From assembly GCA_031472005.1 (NCBI GenBank), contig PZJY01000003.1, positions 3,100,001 through 3,164,000 on the forward strand: a stretch of 64,000 nt of DNA, written 5' to 3'. The notes under the pieces were generated by a model that was given only the letters and a program-made list of their open reading frames with translations, did no database searches and was not told the DNA's origin. Below, one piece after another: positions 45,312-56,415 of the stretch. This DNA comes from Tetracladium setigerum (taxonomy: Eukaryota; Ascomycota; Leotiomycetes; Helotiales). Position 1 is the first letter of the stretch. Each line of letters begins with the position of its first letter. The position numbers and the translations under genes are program-made.

Positions 45312-46897
45312 GTTTGCGTGAATTTTGTTTCTTGTGGGGAGTATCTTTTAAGGTGGGGAGAGCAGGTATGCAGATGGATGAAGTTTGGAGTTATTCTCAA
45401 GGTATAGAAGATCGAATGGTTAAGGAGATTCAGAGATTGATACGAAGTAAAGGGTATGGCAAGAGACTGCTTCGAATAAATGGCCGTTTTATATCTTAGG
45501 TGCAAGACCTTCAAGCGGATCAAGGGGGATTTTCTTGAGTAGAAAGGAGCTAAAAGTACCATCGTGACTGCAACTGTAATCACAACTTGCCAGATCTCAG
45601 TTAAATCCGAGAACAGCCGCCGACCAGCTCGCCACAATCCCAGGCTTCCGAAACCAATCACAATACAACCAGTCAAACACGACTTCAATTCACTTGGTAA
45701 ATCTTACAAATCTCGTTGTATACGAGATGCCCAACGTAGAACTCCTATTAGACAAACTTTCTTTCAAGGCACTTTGCCAAGAAGGTAGATATTGGCCAGG
45801 AAGGGACTTACCTTCAGCCGCAAGCTAGTGGCGGAAAGTCAGTTGTAGTTTTGTAGCTATAGGGCTGAGAACTTTTCTCGGCTGTGGTCTTGGCACGGGG
45901 AATCTGGTCACGCTGGGTGATGAATGCGTCACACCAAACGAAGATAAGTAACATGTACATATGACCCTTTGAGATTTACCTGGCATGATGAACCTGATTA
46001 CTGGATATATGAATACAAGCGCGAAATGCAAGGTAGCTGCCAAGCGACTCGATTGTGGGACTTCGGACCTACTACCACAGGAATCCAGAATCACCACCTA
46101 AAGCAGGTCAGCGTGCCTTGCATTTGCGATAAGCACTCTATTTATGAGGAGATATGAGATAAATTAGGCATTGGGCAAAGAGCAAGCTCTCAACAGACCG
46201 TCATAATTCCCAGGTCATGTAGTATGGAAAAGAGGAACGGCTTGAACTTATATACGCTAACTCTAAGTCACCAAGCGCCCCAAGCATGGCAGTCCAATGA
46301 TCATTGACCAATGACCTTCCATGCCTTACTACGGTATGCGCAAAGGATTACAAAAGTAAAAGAACATATGTCTAAGAACGACAAATATTACTGACTAGTC
46401 TCCAGCTAACGAGAGAGAGGATGCACGACAACGGCTTCTTAGTACTGAATTTATAGATCATGGCATGTATGTGAATTCCGCTTTGCAATACCTGGAGTTC
46501 AAATGAAGTCAGAAGACTGAGAATTGTATGTTGGATGACTCAAACCGAACGCCGAACTTGAATGAGGTTAGGGTTTCATAGTCAGATCCTCAAAAACTTT
46601 CACACAGGGTTATACGCTCAATTTCCATTCAGCAAGCCACAAGTAGACCAATGGGCTGAATTCAGACAAATGTGTAGGCTTCACGGTGGGGAAATGATGT
46701 ATTCCCAGAAGACGGAAGCGCGCTCTACTTAAAAATATTAGTAGGAGAACTCTAACCCTGTGGTACATGTACAGTAACGCAGATCTCGATAAACTTGAAA
46801 TTATCTCTAATATGCAATATCTGTCCCCTTCTACAGATTGCAACCTGCTACTTTATATCTACAGCCTTAGCTCCAGCTCTTCAGTCTTCCCGTTTAG
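45312..46897. other. Intergenic, 1.6 kb
   Basis: No complete gene is supported. A minus-strand segment at about 45490-45690 encodes two hydrophobic stretches (TGCIVIGFGSLGLW and IWQVVITVAVTMVLLAPFY) but lacks a start and a consistent splice model. It could be a degraded small membrane protein. Confidence 0.35.
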
Positions 46898-47514
46898 TCA
46901 GGGGTGTGCATTGCACCCAGGAGCCAGCTATCGGGAATTCCTCCTCCTATTTTTATTTCTATTATTAATTTTTTTAAATAGTTAAAAGTTTATAATAATA
47001 AAATAATAAAGTAAGGTAAAATATATAAAATTAAAAATAAGTAATATCTATTCTTATTAAATATATATTAGCCGAGATAGAATTTTAGTATATTTATACT
47101 TAAATTAATTAAGCTAAGTTATAAATCTCCTTCTTTATTATAATTTATAAGCTTAATTAAAAGCTTTAGGGCCCTATTAAGTAACTATATACTATTCTCT
47201 TATAAATTAGGCAGCGTCTCTTCTCATATATTCTAAGTACTAGCGGCTAACCTTCGATCGAAGATAAGTATATATTATCCCCTTCTATTACTAAACTCTT
47301 CTTAACCTTTATCTCCTCTTCCTCCTTCGCCCTCTGCCTCTGCCTCTCCACTAAATCCCTTCTCTTCTTCCTCCTCTCCTCCTTATCCTTCTCCTCCTCC
47401 CGCCTCACCTCTAACCCTCTCAGCGCGCGTCGATAGTTAACTGTTGCACTAGCCCCGTGAGCTGGTGCTCTGTCCTTATGATCATCGAGTTGAGCTCATA
47501 TGCTCGCTGAGCTT
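46898..47514. repeat. Duplicated block, copy 2, RIP-mutated
   Basis: This aligns with 43789-44421. From about 46925 to 47300 it is strikingly A/T-rich, and nearly all differences from copy 1 are C to T or G to A. For example, copy 1 TTCACAACAATGAAATGATA (43879-43898) corresponds to TTTATAATAATAAAATAATA (46989-47008): all five changes are CpA or TpG becoming TpA. This is the RIP signature, affecting both strands. The right end (from 47420) is the 3' end of an intact G/C-richer gene and is not RIP-like. Confidence 0.88.
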
Positions 47515-48274
47515 GTATCATAGCTATTGTCTCATCAATGAGAGACGGCATCAGCGACTCGTGGAACGGATTTGTGGATGAACTTATTCTCTCTAGACCA
47601 TAGGTCAAGGTAGTAGCTGCCGCACGGACTACATGGTTGGAGTTGTCCTGTTGATAGTTGTCCCTCACCCAATCACGGATATATGCAAGCTCAGACACAG
47701 GTATCAGGCCCACTCCAAGCTTCCAAGCGACGCCGACTATCCGATATGTATCACCACCAACTATAAACTTAGCGAACAATTTATACCCTGTTGGAGACAT
47801 AAGCAGCTGACGGCCCTGCGCGGATCGATGCACGACTACGCGGGTAGGCTCAGCCCGCTCTGTGATATTGCCACCTCCTGCAACCGCGCGACGACGGAAC
47901 TCGAAACCGTTCCGGACAGTGTAGAAGCCACGGGCGCCTTTGTTGGATATTGCATAACATGCTTTAGCATCCATAATAGCCGGAGCGTTTGATATACAAT
48001 GAGCCGGATCGCATCCCGAATAGCACAAGTCGAGATAGGCATTGCCCCAGGAAGTGTCTTTGGCATAGAGGTTCCATGAGAATACGTTCATCGGCATCTG
48101 ATAGCAACCGGACACTGCAGTGTCAACAGATAGAATACCCTCACCAGCAGTGCCAGGGGTGCAAGCCCCGTTGCTGAATACTGAAAGTTCCAGATATCCC
48201 GGCGACGCAGAGGCTTTGCCCACCAGCAGAGGCGCCAGCAGCAGCAGACCGATAAACCCCTTATGGGAAAACAT
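47420..48274 (-). CDS. Secreted six-cysteine protein of unknown function
   Basis: This is a 284-residue single-exon protein with a strong signal peptide (GFIGLLLLAPLLVGKASA, about residues 6-23). The N-terminal half has six cysteines (about 38, 57, 84, 88, 93 and 106), including CYSGCDPAHC. A tribasic RRR at 127-129 before AVAGGGNITE is a possible Kex2 site dividing the protein into a Cys-rich domain and a C-terminal helical, Cys-free domain. I do not recognise the family. Secretion, cysteines and its position in a repeat-rich accessory block make an effector-like or toxin-like secreted role possible, but nothing shows it. The last 30 codons and 3' flank are duplicated at 43.8-44.4 kb. Short tandem repeats lie upstream. 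Confidence 0.65.
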   Translation of the reverse strand: MFSHKGFIGLLLLAPLLVGKASASPGYLELSVFSNGACTPGTAGEGILSVDTAVSGCYQMPMNVFSWNLYAKDTSWGNAYLDLCYSGCDPAHCISNAPAIMDAKACYAISNKGARGFYTVRNGFEFRRRAVAGGGNITERAEPTRVVVHRSAQGRQLLMSPTGYKLFAKFIVGGDTYRIVGVAWKLGVGLIPVSELAYIRDWVRDNYQQDNSNHVVRAAATTLTYGLERISSSTNPFHESLMPSLIDETIAMIQAQRAYELNSMIIRTEHQLTGLVQQLTIDAR

Positions 48275-48372
48275 CTAGCAGTCTATGCTAACTCAAATTA
48301 GTCGACATGATTGTGGTAGGATTTTCTCTGGGTATTACCAATTAAGAATGAATTGAACGACTTTGTTGGATA

Positions 48373-48442
48373 ACTTGAATGACTTGGTTTGACTTGAATG
48401 ACTTGGTTTGACTTGAATGACTTGATTTGACTTGGATGCAAC
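48373..48442. repeat. 19-bp tandem repeat upstream of the secreted protein gene
   Basis: Three 19-bp units ACTTGAATGACTTGRTTTG start at 48373, 48392 and 48411, then a partial unit. They sit about 100-170 bp upstream of the ATG at 48274 (minus strand), where they could affect transcription. Confidence 0.85.
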
Positions 48443-48749
48443 GGCATGTACAGAGGACGTAACCTTGGCCACAGTAGAGGAGTATAGTGATTCAGTGAGG
48501 TGATCAGAAGATCTGTCTTGAACAAATGCTGCTACGAAGGAAAGAAGAAAGCTACTGATTAAAGGGTAGCAGAGGGCTTATATATATGCCTGTAATTGGC
48601 CCATGATTGCAATTCTGGTTAGTGTAAACCGAAATCCCATTAGCAAGTCAGCCCTATGCTGGACCTACCCAGATACTGTACTGCAACCAGCCCGATACTA
48701 CTGCGTGGTTAGTCACGTATTGTTGGGATATTGGATGGCTATCATATGC

Positions 48750-48811
48750 TGTAAGCTGACATCTATCCACTGTAAGCTGACATCTATCCACGATAAGCTG
48801 AGCAATATCTA
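48750..48811. repeat. 21-bp tandem repeat
   Basis: Two perfect 21-bp units (TGTAAGCTGACATCTATCCAC) start at 48750 and 48771. A diverged third (GATAAGCTGAGCAATATCTAC) follows. It lies between the secreted protein gene and the HET fragment. Confidence 0.85.
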
Positions 48812-49828
48812 CTATAGGCTAAGGCAAGCACATTGTGAATATATGCAGCCTGCTGAATTTATCATCTGGGGTAGGAAAATCAATGAAAGCCTTCAACCTC
48901 GGCGACTTGCTTGTTCTTTCAGGTTCCCGGCAGTGCTCTGAGCCACGGGATCGTATTGACGGGTTATTGTCCTTAGTTCTACTAGAATTCCAAATTGAAA
49001 TACCTGTCTCTTATAATCTGGATCTCGGACTTTTAGCTTGGGAGTGTGGGAAAGTAAATCTGCGACGATCCAGACGCTCACAACATCTTGGGTTCCGAGC
49101 TCTTTATTTGAGGTTGCCATCCTTGTGCCTGGACCTCACTTTATCTAACTTGGATTGTGCCATACCGGATACTTTCGACATCCCATTTAACGGAATATCC
49201 CGGCATGTCACTCTAATCCGAGCGCAAGGCTCGCATGGCTGGGTTCTGGCTCGATCAGATTGATAAAATATCGAGGCGTTGTCCAAGGTCAGCCTTTGGT
49301 GGTAAGCGAAATGGCATGCGGGAAGCTCTTGATTTTTTCCAAGAGGGACTCCTTCTGGCCAGGAACAAGTACTCAGATCATCTTATTCCCGCGGTACATG
49401 TACGCGCTATAATGCAGAATCGGTCAAAGGAGCAGACAGGGCGACAGCTCAGCACACTGTATGAGGAGGGAATCAGATATTTGGAGGCTATCGCGTCTGA
49501 ATCAACAGAGAGCGTCGTAGCAAACAGCGGCAAGGTGTATAAACCAAGATAGGGAATTGAATTCTGGGACACGACCATGAGAGCGTGCTCAGGCCGCGTT
49601 TACATTACCACTGCTGGTGGTCATGTTGGCATTGCCACTTCGGAAGTACAAGTAGGCAACTACCTAATGGTCCTTCAAGACAAAACACATGCTGTTTTCG
49701 CTATCAGAGAAGTCAAAGGCTCAGGAACGTACGAGTTTACGGGGGATGCTTATGTGGATGGTGTGACCGATGCTGACCTGACATTACTTCTGGAATCGAT
49801 GATTGTCGAAGATATTATACTCGTCTGA
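48780..49828 (+). pseudogene. Fragment of a HET-family protein gene (middle and C-terminus)
   Basis: The plus strand encodes pieces of a HET-type protein lacking the N-terminal HET domain. At about 48890-48990 there is NLGDLLVLSGSRQCSEPRDR followed by IDGLLSLV, the conserved mid-region PRDR-x-GLLSL motif. At 49577-49828 the frame gives the typical tail: CSGRVYITTAGGHVGIATSE, GNYLMVLQDKTHAVFAIREV and TGDAYVDGVTDADL. The middle part is in a different frame from the first. The last two parts share a frame but are split by TAG at 49550-49552. No LSYxWG or WIDxxCINQ motif exists upstream. This is a truncated, inactivated HET gene. Confidence 0.7.
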
Positions 49829-50948
49829 GCTTTACTGCTCGAGTCTCATCCACTTTGAGAAACCAACGAGACCGAGATCTTGATATATGGTGTACAGGAA
49901 GGCATTTTGTTGCTTTTCCGGTGCAGTTTTACGACATGGTGAGAGCATAATACACACGGATGCTCCGCGGCTAATAAATGATTACACAAAGGTTCAATGG
50001 GGAGTTCTAGACCAGATCATCTAGACACGCTGCGGTTTTTGCTATCGAGGTGCTAACACAATGTAAGAAAGAGGCTCTCATGATTCAGATAGGCGACGAG
50101 TTATCGACCCGATTGAAATTTTCGGAATCGACAAGTCAGGAGCATTCAAAAGAGGTGTGGATTGTACTTGAATGATTTCATGTATTAGTGGAAGTGCACT
50201 TCGAATACGGGGCGTACCCAGTAGCAACATCTCGTGTATTCATTTGTGTCTAGCTAGCTATCAAAGAAGTCGAGGGCTAGCGGCCTACATACTGCTTCAT
50301 GACACCGGTCATGTGACCAATGGTATCGTAGCCAAGCGAGGGACGGTGGGTAGCGGCAGTATCGAAACCAGTCCGGATTCCCCACAAGAGGCATATCATA
50401 CAATCAAATACAAATATCTTGAAATTCTGATACTTTTACAGATCTACTCCGTAGTGTCACTTGAATTCGAAATACCTTATGATTTATCTCGCTTTGCAGG
50501 GACAAGACGTCGCCATTTGCGAACTTAATCGTATGACATATCCTCGGGAAATGGAGAATAGCCGGTGATGCCAAGCATGCGGTCAGATCTCAATTTTCAC
50601 GACTCGGTTATTGCGATTCGTCAGTCTCTCGGTGGCGGGTGGGATGACGTTTGGTGGGCGCGCCGAGAGATACACCCCGATATTCTCCCGCGAGGTGTGA
50701 ATACGAGGTAACTTGACAAGTAGTCGAAGAAGTCCGGAGAACGAGAACGAGAACGAGATTGATGCAAGCGAGGCACCAAGACTGCGCAGGACGACAGGTA
50801 AAGCTTTATCTGTTTATTCAATTCTGTGTTTCTATTCTAGGTATACACAAATCTAGTTTCGCAAGCGCGCGCTATGCCCTAAACTCCAGCTATCATATCC
50901 ATTGATTCATTGATTGATTGATTGTTTCCAACAAAATAGATCAATTCT
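49829..50948. other. Intergenic, 1.1 kb
   Basis: No gene is supported between the HET fragment and the nitroreductase 3' end. A short AACGAG triplet repeat lies at about 50737-50755. A 118-codon plus-strand frame at 50172-50528 has no family match and is not called. Confidence 0.4.
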
Positions 50949-51821
50949 CTAAGCACCATAAGTCAAAAATCTCTCCTCAACAGGCAAGAACTGCTTCTCT
51001 CCTGCTGGAGCTTCTGGAGTACCAATGACCAATTGGGCACCCAATGTCCATGTAGCAGGGACATTCCACTCTTCTTGAACCTTAGCATCAATGATGGGGT
51101 TGTAGTGCTGAAGATTGGCACCGAAGCCCTCAAGCTCGAGAGCGGTCCAGATGGCGAATTGAGACATGCCAGTGGAATGCTCAGCCCAGGTGGGGAACTT
51201 GTCGGCGTAAGCGGCGAAGTTTTCTTGTAGCTTCTTGACGCTGGGCTCATCGACGAAGAAGAGGATCTTTGGGGTATAGAATTAGCTTGGTGTTTGGATT
51301 TTTTTGGGGAGGAATGAATGGTGAACACATACGGTGGCATATGCGCCCCTGAATGACTTGAGTTTTCCATCAGTGTAGGCGGCGAATTGCTCAGCTGGTA
51401 CGATAGGTGTCAAGACATCACGGGTAATGTCCCAGAGCTTGTTGTGGGCATCGCCGAGAAGGAGGATGTATCGTGTGGATTGTGAGTTGAAGGATGATGG
51501 GACGTGGAGGACGGCCTCCTTAATGATTTCTTGGATGCGGCTGTCTGGAATTGGGGACTCTTTCTTGAGTTGGTAGATTGTGCGGCGATTCTTGATCGCG
51601 TCGAGGAATTGCTTGGAGGCCATTTTGGAAGATGTGGTGGTGGGTGTTTGAATATGAGTTTGTTGTTGTGGGATTGAGGTTGGTTGTTTGACTGAAGCGG
51701 ATGCGATTGAGCTTGAATGTCTTGAATAATGGAGTGAGAATGAAGTGGACAGAAGGTAGGAAGGCGTCCTTAATATACTTCTCGGAGCAGTCCTGACGCA
51801 GTGGAGTAGTGAAGTCGCCAT
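50949..51821 (-). CDS. Nitroreductase family protein (Frm2/Hbn1-like), possibly mitochondrial
   Basis: Exon 1 runs to 51333, intron 51332-51267 (66 bp, GTATGT donor), exon 2 is 51266-50949. The catalytic part starts MASKQFLDAIKNRRTIYQLK and continues with IQEIIKEAVLHVPSSFNSQS, then FAIWTALELEGFGANLQHYN and a C-terminal PAGEKQFLPVEERFL. This matches the compact fungal nitroreductases related to yeast Frm2/Hbn1, FMN-dependent and linked to oxidative-stress and lipid signalling. Two in-frame starts are possible: ATG 51623 gives a 202-residue cytosolic form. ATG 51821 adds a 66-residue Arg/Ser-rich, acid-poor leader (ATSLLHCVRTAPRSILRTPS) that looks like a mitochondrial presequence, giving 268 residues. 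The longer form is annotated. The gene is intact. Confidence 0.85.
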
Positions 51822-53221
51822 CTCGAATAATCGCCAAGTAAGATGGAGAAGCTGCAATGCTTTCTCCCGAAACAGACAATCAACCAACCAGCTCTGTAAA
51901 TATGTGCTCCCCGCTTGACTCGCGCTAGCAGAATAATGCAAGGGCACCGGGCACTTCCATTGTCACCTGACGAATGACGACTCTCCACCCCGGAATTTTA
52001 CAAATGCGCAATACTCGAGGACAGCCATTTTGCAATGTTACTAACATTGTCGGCCTCCCACCGCCCACCGAGCCGTGGTGGGATGCATAATGTACAAAGC
52101 GAAAAACCTGATCCTCAATCGCGGTTGGGTGGAAAGTCTAAAACGAACCCACTTGGGCCCACTATGTCGCATTTGATACGGAGAAAGGATGAGATATTTT
52201 ACCAGTCGGCTGAATCATGAGATTGATGCTTATCAACCTTTTCGTAATAAATGAGAGATATGATGGTGCAAGTCGGTGTATCGATAATCTGGGGATTTGT
52301 TGACGCAATGGGAGAGCAATTGTGGGAGGTTGGAACTTGGAAAGCTTGCCGATGGGATTAGAGTTCAGGATCACGTGTGGTCAATATAACATACTTTCCT
52401 CCTCTCATCATCACATCTTCGTTTATCTTTCTCAGAATTAAGAGATCCAGGACAACATAATTCTCTCATACTCATTGGAACATTCTAGTACGATGACTAC
52501 GAGGTGTCAACTACCAGATTGTGAGACTACTATTCCTCATTCTGCCTCCACTCCGGTGCACAATTACGTACTCTTCAAGAGCTACACCTTACGACGAATG
52601 TCACAATACTCACAGAGAATGACTACGACACGCCTCCCCAATATTCTAATCTACACCAATCCACTGGCAGAACTGAAAGCAAAGAATAAAAGCTTGAAAA
52701 TGTTGAAGCATTTGGCTTGTCTTGGCATTAACTGGTTGTCCCAGAGAATCAGTGTACCTCTTCTCCTTTTGTCTTACCGACGTAGTCAAATGCATATCTT
52801 TCATACTCCCCAACTGATTACTCGGCGCTTTCGCTTTTTAATGTTTATCATTCATGCTACTACTTCAGTATGATCAAAGGTTCCTGGGTCCACGACCAAA
52901 GCTAGGCACTTAAGATGTTGTTCAAGTTGTACTGTGGTCTGTGCGAAGGGAGCACTCATGAATTTCAAATGATGAACTGTAATTCAACTATTGAATAACT
53001 ACTACTAACCTAATGATTGTAAGAAACATACATGAATTGAAGTGAGAACGCTGCTATCATCTGTTTTGGGGGTGGAATGAGCGAATGGTTGGCGACTGTA
53101 TAGGTAGGTTGAATGAGTGGAGTTGGCTCATCAAATCGCATAACGATGACAAGAAGAAGAAAAAACAAGTACGTATTCCCTTCTGGCACAGCTTTCAAAG
53201 GCCCAATAGAATTTTTACCTC
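51822..53221. other. Intergenic, 1.4 kb
   Basis: No gene is confidently supported. Inverted arms TCCCACC...GGTGGGA flank about 52055-52085. A 132-codon plus-strand frame at 52475-52873 with a few Cys at its start has no recognised family. Confidence 0.35.
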
Positions 53222-56200
53222 TCACTCAGGTCGCAACTTCAACAAGAGCATCGACATAGCGGCAGCAATAACTGGCAACACACTCACAATCTCTCCAGCA
53301 CCAGCATAAGCGGGAGCAATTCTGATTTTAACAAAAGCGCCAGCGGCCAAGAGAATAGCAAGAATATTATAGATAGCCGACCAGATAAAGTTGAAGACGA
53401 TACGTGCAAAAGCGGCGCGGCTGACGTCTAGCAGGAAAGGAATACCAGCGAGACCAGACAGTAGCACCACATCAGCGGCACTCTGCGTCACCTCGCTCGA
53501 AGAATTCGCATCCGCGATTTGAACACCAACGTCAGCCTGTGCTACAGCAACAGCATCGTTTGTTCCATCCCCGCAGAACATAACCATCTTACCAGGCTGA
53601 GACATGAGCTCAGCAACATAGGCTTGTTTCTGTTCTGGCTTTTGCTGGGCTGCTACATTAGCTCGATCAATACCAACGGTTGCCGCAATCGATTGAACAG
53701 CGAGCTGTTGATCTCCAGACACGAGATGAACAGTGATGCCCCGGTCTTGGAGTGCTGATACGATCGTGCTTGCATTTGCTCGGAGACGTGTTCGCAGGCC
53801 GTATGCCGCCATGGGGACTGAGTCGCGAGTGACGAGGAGAACACTCATTCCTTCTTGCAACATCTGGCGGACTGCTATGTGGCTCTCATTGTGTGTCCAA
53901 GAAGGTGCACCGGCGCGAAGTCGGGATTTACCGCTGACGGCTTCGATGCCAGCACCAAGAATACTGTGTACATTGGTGACGGAGGTAGATGGCTTCAAGT
54001 CGACACCTAGATGTCTGGAGACAGCGATGGAGACTGGGTGTTGGTTGTTACGAATGAGTGCCTGGGTGATTGAGCGGGCTCCCTCGGAATCTTCGATGAA
54101 GTAGCCTTCAGAGAGGACATCGAGATCAGGTTCGGTCAGTGTGCCGGTTTTATCAAACACCACATCCGTGATTTTTCTTGCTCGTTCAGTACAATCTGCG
54201 GATTTGATAATGACGCCTCCGCGAGCGGCGATTCCATTGGCAACGACCAAAACCATTGGAACAGCCAAACCAAGTGCACAAGGGCAAGAGACTGCAAGGA
54301 CAGCTACAGAGTAAGTCATTGCGACAGAGATTGCCTGCCTGACTGGTCGATTGAAGATCTTGACGCCGACGACGGACCAAATGACGAAAACCAGGACAGC
54401 GATCGTTAGAACAACTGGAAGGAACCAGCCAGCTACTTTATCGGCAATTTCTTGTACCCGTGGTTTTGAGTTGCCTGCTTCTTCCACGAGCCGCGCGATG
54501 TCTGTAATTGTGTTCTTCCCGGGCAAGCGTGTCAGTCGGACAGTGAGTGTACCCGAGCCATTGATAGTACCGGTAACGACATTGGATCCAGGTTTTTTCG
54601 ATACTGGAAGACTCTCTCCCGTGAGCATAGATTCATCTACTTCGCTTACACCTGACACAACAGTACCGTCCGTTGGGATACGGGAGTGTGGTGAAACCTT
54701 GAAGATATCACCGAACTGTAACAGTCGTGCGTCTATCTCCTTGTCCTTACCATCTTCGACGAGAACAGTAGTCGCAGCTTGTAAAGATCGTACAGAGACG
54801 GCTGCTACAGCCCGGATTCGAGCATAGCTGGCTAAGAGACGGCCAAGCATGATGAGTGTGATGAGAAGGGTACTCGTCTCAAAGAATTCGCCAGTCTCCA
54901 GCGGATTACCTGACATGCGGTAACCAAATGCAACGAGCGAATAAATAAATGCGGCAGTGATACTAACAACAACGAGCATGTCGAGTTCAACGACCTTGTA
55001 GCGAATCAAAGCTGTGAGCGCCGGCTGGTAGAAGAGAGGAACGGCCAGTCCTTGAACTAGAATTCCCAGAGTGAGTGAGATGATGGCGCGAGTGTGCTCA
55101 TCGGTGAGTTTTTCGCCCCATGCTAGAATAATGACGGGAATTGTCAAGGCAGCAGCTATTAAAGTTTGAACAAGTAGTGCGAGAAACCGCTTTCTTCCAT
55201 AGGCGAGCTGCTTGTCGTTCTCGGGAGGCGCGAGTCCTGTAGAGTAGCCCTCGAGTCTTCCTATCAAATATCTTGCCCCAATCGCGGAAGGGTCATAGGC
55301 GATGCGAACTTTCGTCTTGCCAACGATCGTGACATCTCCTACGCCAGGAAGATCCAATTGCGCCAGAGCCTTGCTTGCAGACAAGTTCGTAGTGAGGACA
55401 TCGATGGTCTCATCCTTAGACATGGTCGTGATTTGAAACCCAGTAGCTCTCTGTGTCTTGTGAACAACAGTATCTAAGGCAGTCTTTGCAGGATCAAGAG
55501 TGAAATCCGCTTGACCTTGGATAAAGTTGACACGAACATTCGTTACTCCATCCGATCCTTCAAGAGCTCGCTTCAGGTTATCACCGCAACCACTGCAGGT
55601 CATGCCAGTAACGACGATGCCAACATGCTCAAGCCCACTTCCTTTTTCAATATCGGTAAGCCTGGTGGCGGGTGGGAGATGAGTCTTCATTGTAGTTCCA
55701 GAGCTTCCGACTCCCTTCTCTCCAGAGCAGCAATCGAACGGCTGCTCGTGGCCTTTCTTGTGGATATGGAGGTGCTTATCAGCTCCGGAATGAGCTTTTT
55801 CTTGTTCCCCAGCACAGCAATCGGATGGCTTCTCATGACTTGTGTGATGAAGGTATTCACCGCTATGAAGGCTTGCGACCTTGCCATGAGAGTGAGTCGA
55901 GTGAATCGACTGAGCCGTTGACTTATGAAATCCATCAGAGGCAGTCGAATTAAGGCGTTGACGGCCGGATTTATTGCAACAGGTCGTGGTCAAGCCTTGA
56001 TCGAGAATGCTACGGCAGATGCAGCGGGCTGTCTCGAGGAAAGAGCCATACTGCTCGAAAGCTTTCTGCAAATGAGCGCTGCATGCTGATTTTGCGTTTG
56101 AGGCAGATGCTAATGGAGCCTTGTCTATGTGCAATAGATTAGTAGATGAATTCCGATTATGGGGTCAAGGGGGTGTTACAGTTGTCTGTGTGATCATCGG

Positions 56201-56415
56201 CTACTCCTTGGGCACAGAGGAGAGTGGCAACGTTCTCGATACATCGCTCTGATCGATGTTAGACTCTAACGTGCAGAAAGGTAGACTGCTTGAAGGAGGA
56301 ATGTACCATCGCAGTTTTCATTGTTCGCGGTGCAGCACTCGACCTTCTCATCGAGAGATAGCCGAGGGCTTTCGTTGACTGCAGGCGACATGTTCCCAGA
56401 ATTGAAATCAGTCAT
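53222..56415 (-). CDS. CPx-type copper-transporting P-type ATPase
   Basis: Exons are 56415-56307, 56248-56180 and 56124-53222, with introns of 58 and 55 bp; the product is 1026 residues. The P1B-ATPase landmarks are complete: one heavy-metal-associated domain with GMTCSGC (231-237), TGESLPVSK, CPC in the transmembrane channel (673-675), the phosphorylated Asp in DKTGT (D717), NNQHP and GDGTND. The CPC signature indicates Cu+ (or Ag+) export. The N-terminal 200 residues are unusual, with repeated CC motifs (ECC, TCC, DCC, DCC) and a His-rich linker between them, like fungal copper exporters of the CrpA/Pca1 type. It is expected at the plasma or Golgi membrane for copper detoxification. The gene reads through intact. 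ATG 56415 is chosen; ATG 56391 is in the same frame. Confidence 0.92.

Noticed and set aside
45490..45690. Minus-strand segment with two hydrophobic stretches, possible small membrane protein
   Set aside because: No ATG and no consistent exon chain could be built; upstream candidate exons end in stops.
52475..52873. 132-codon plus-strand frame
   Set aside because: No recognised domain and composition unlike neighbouring genes; insufficient support.
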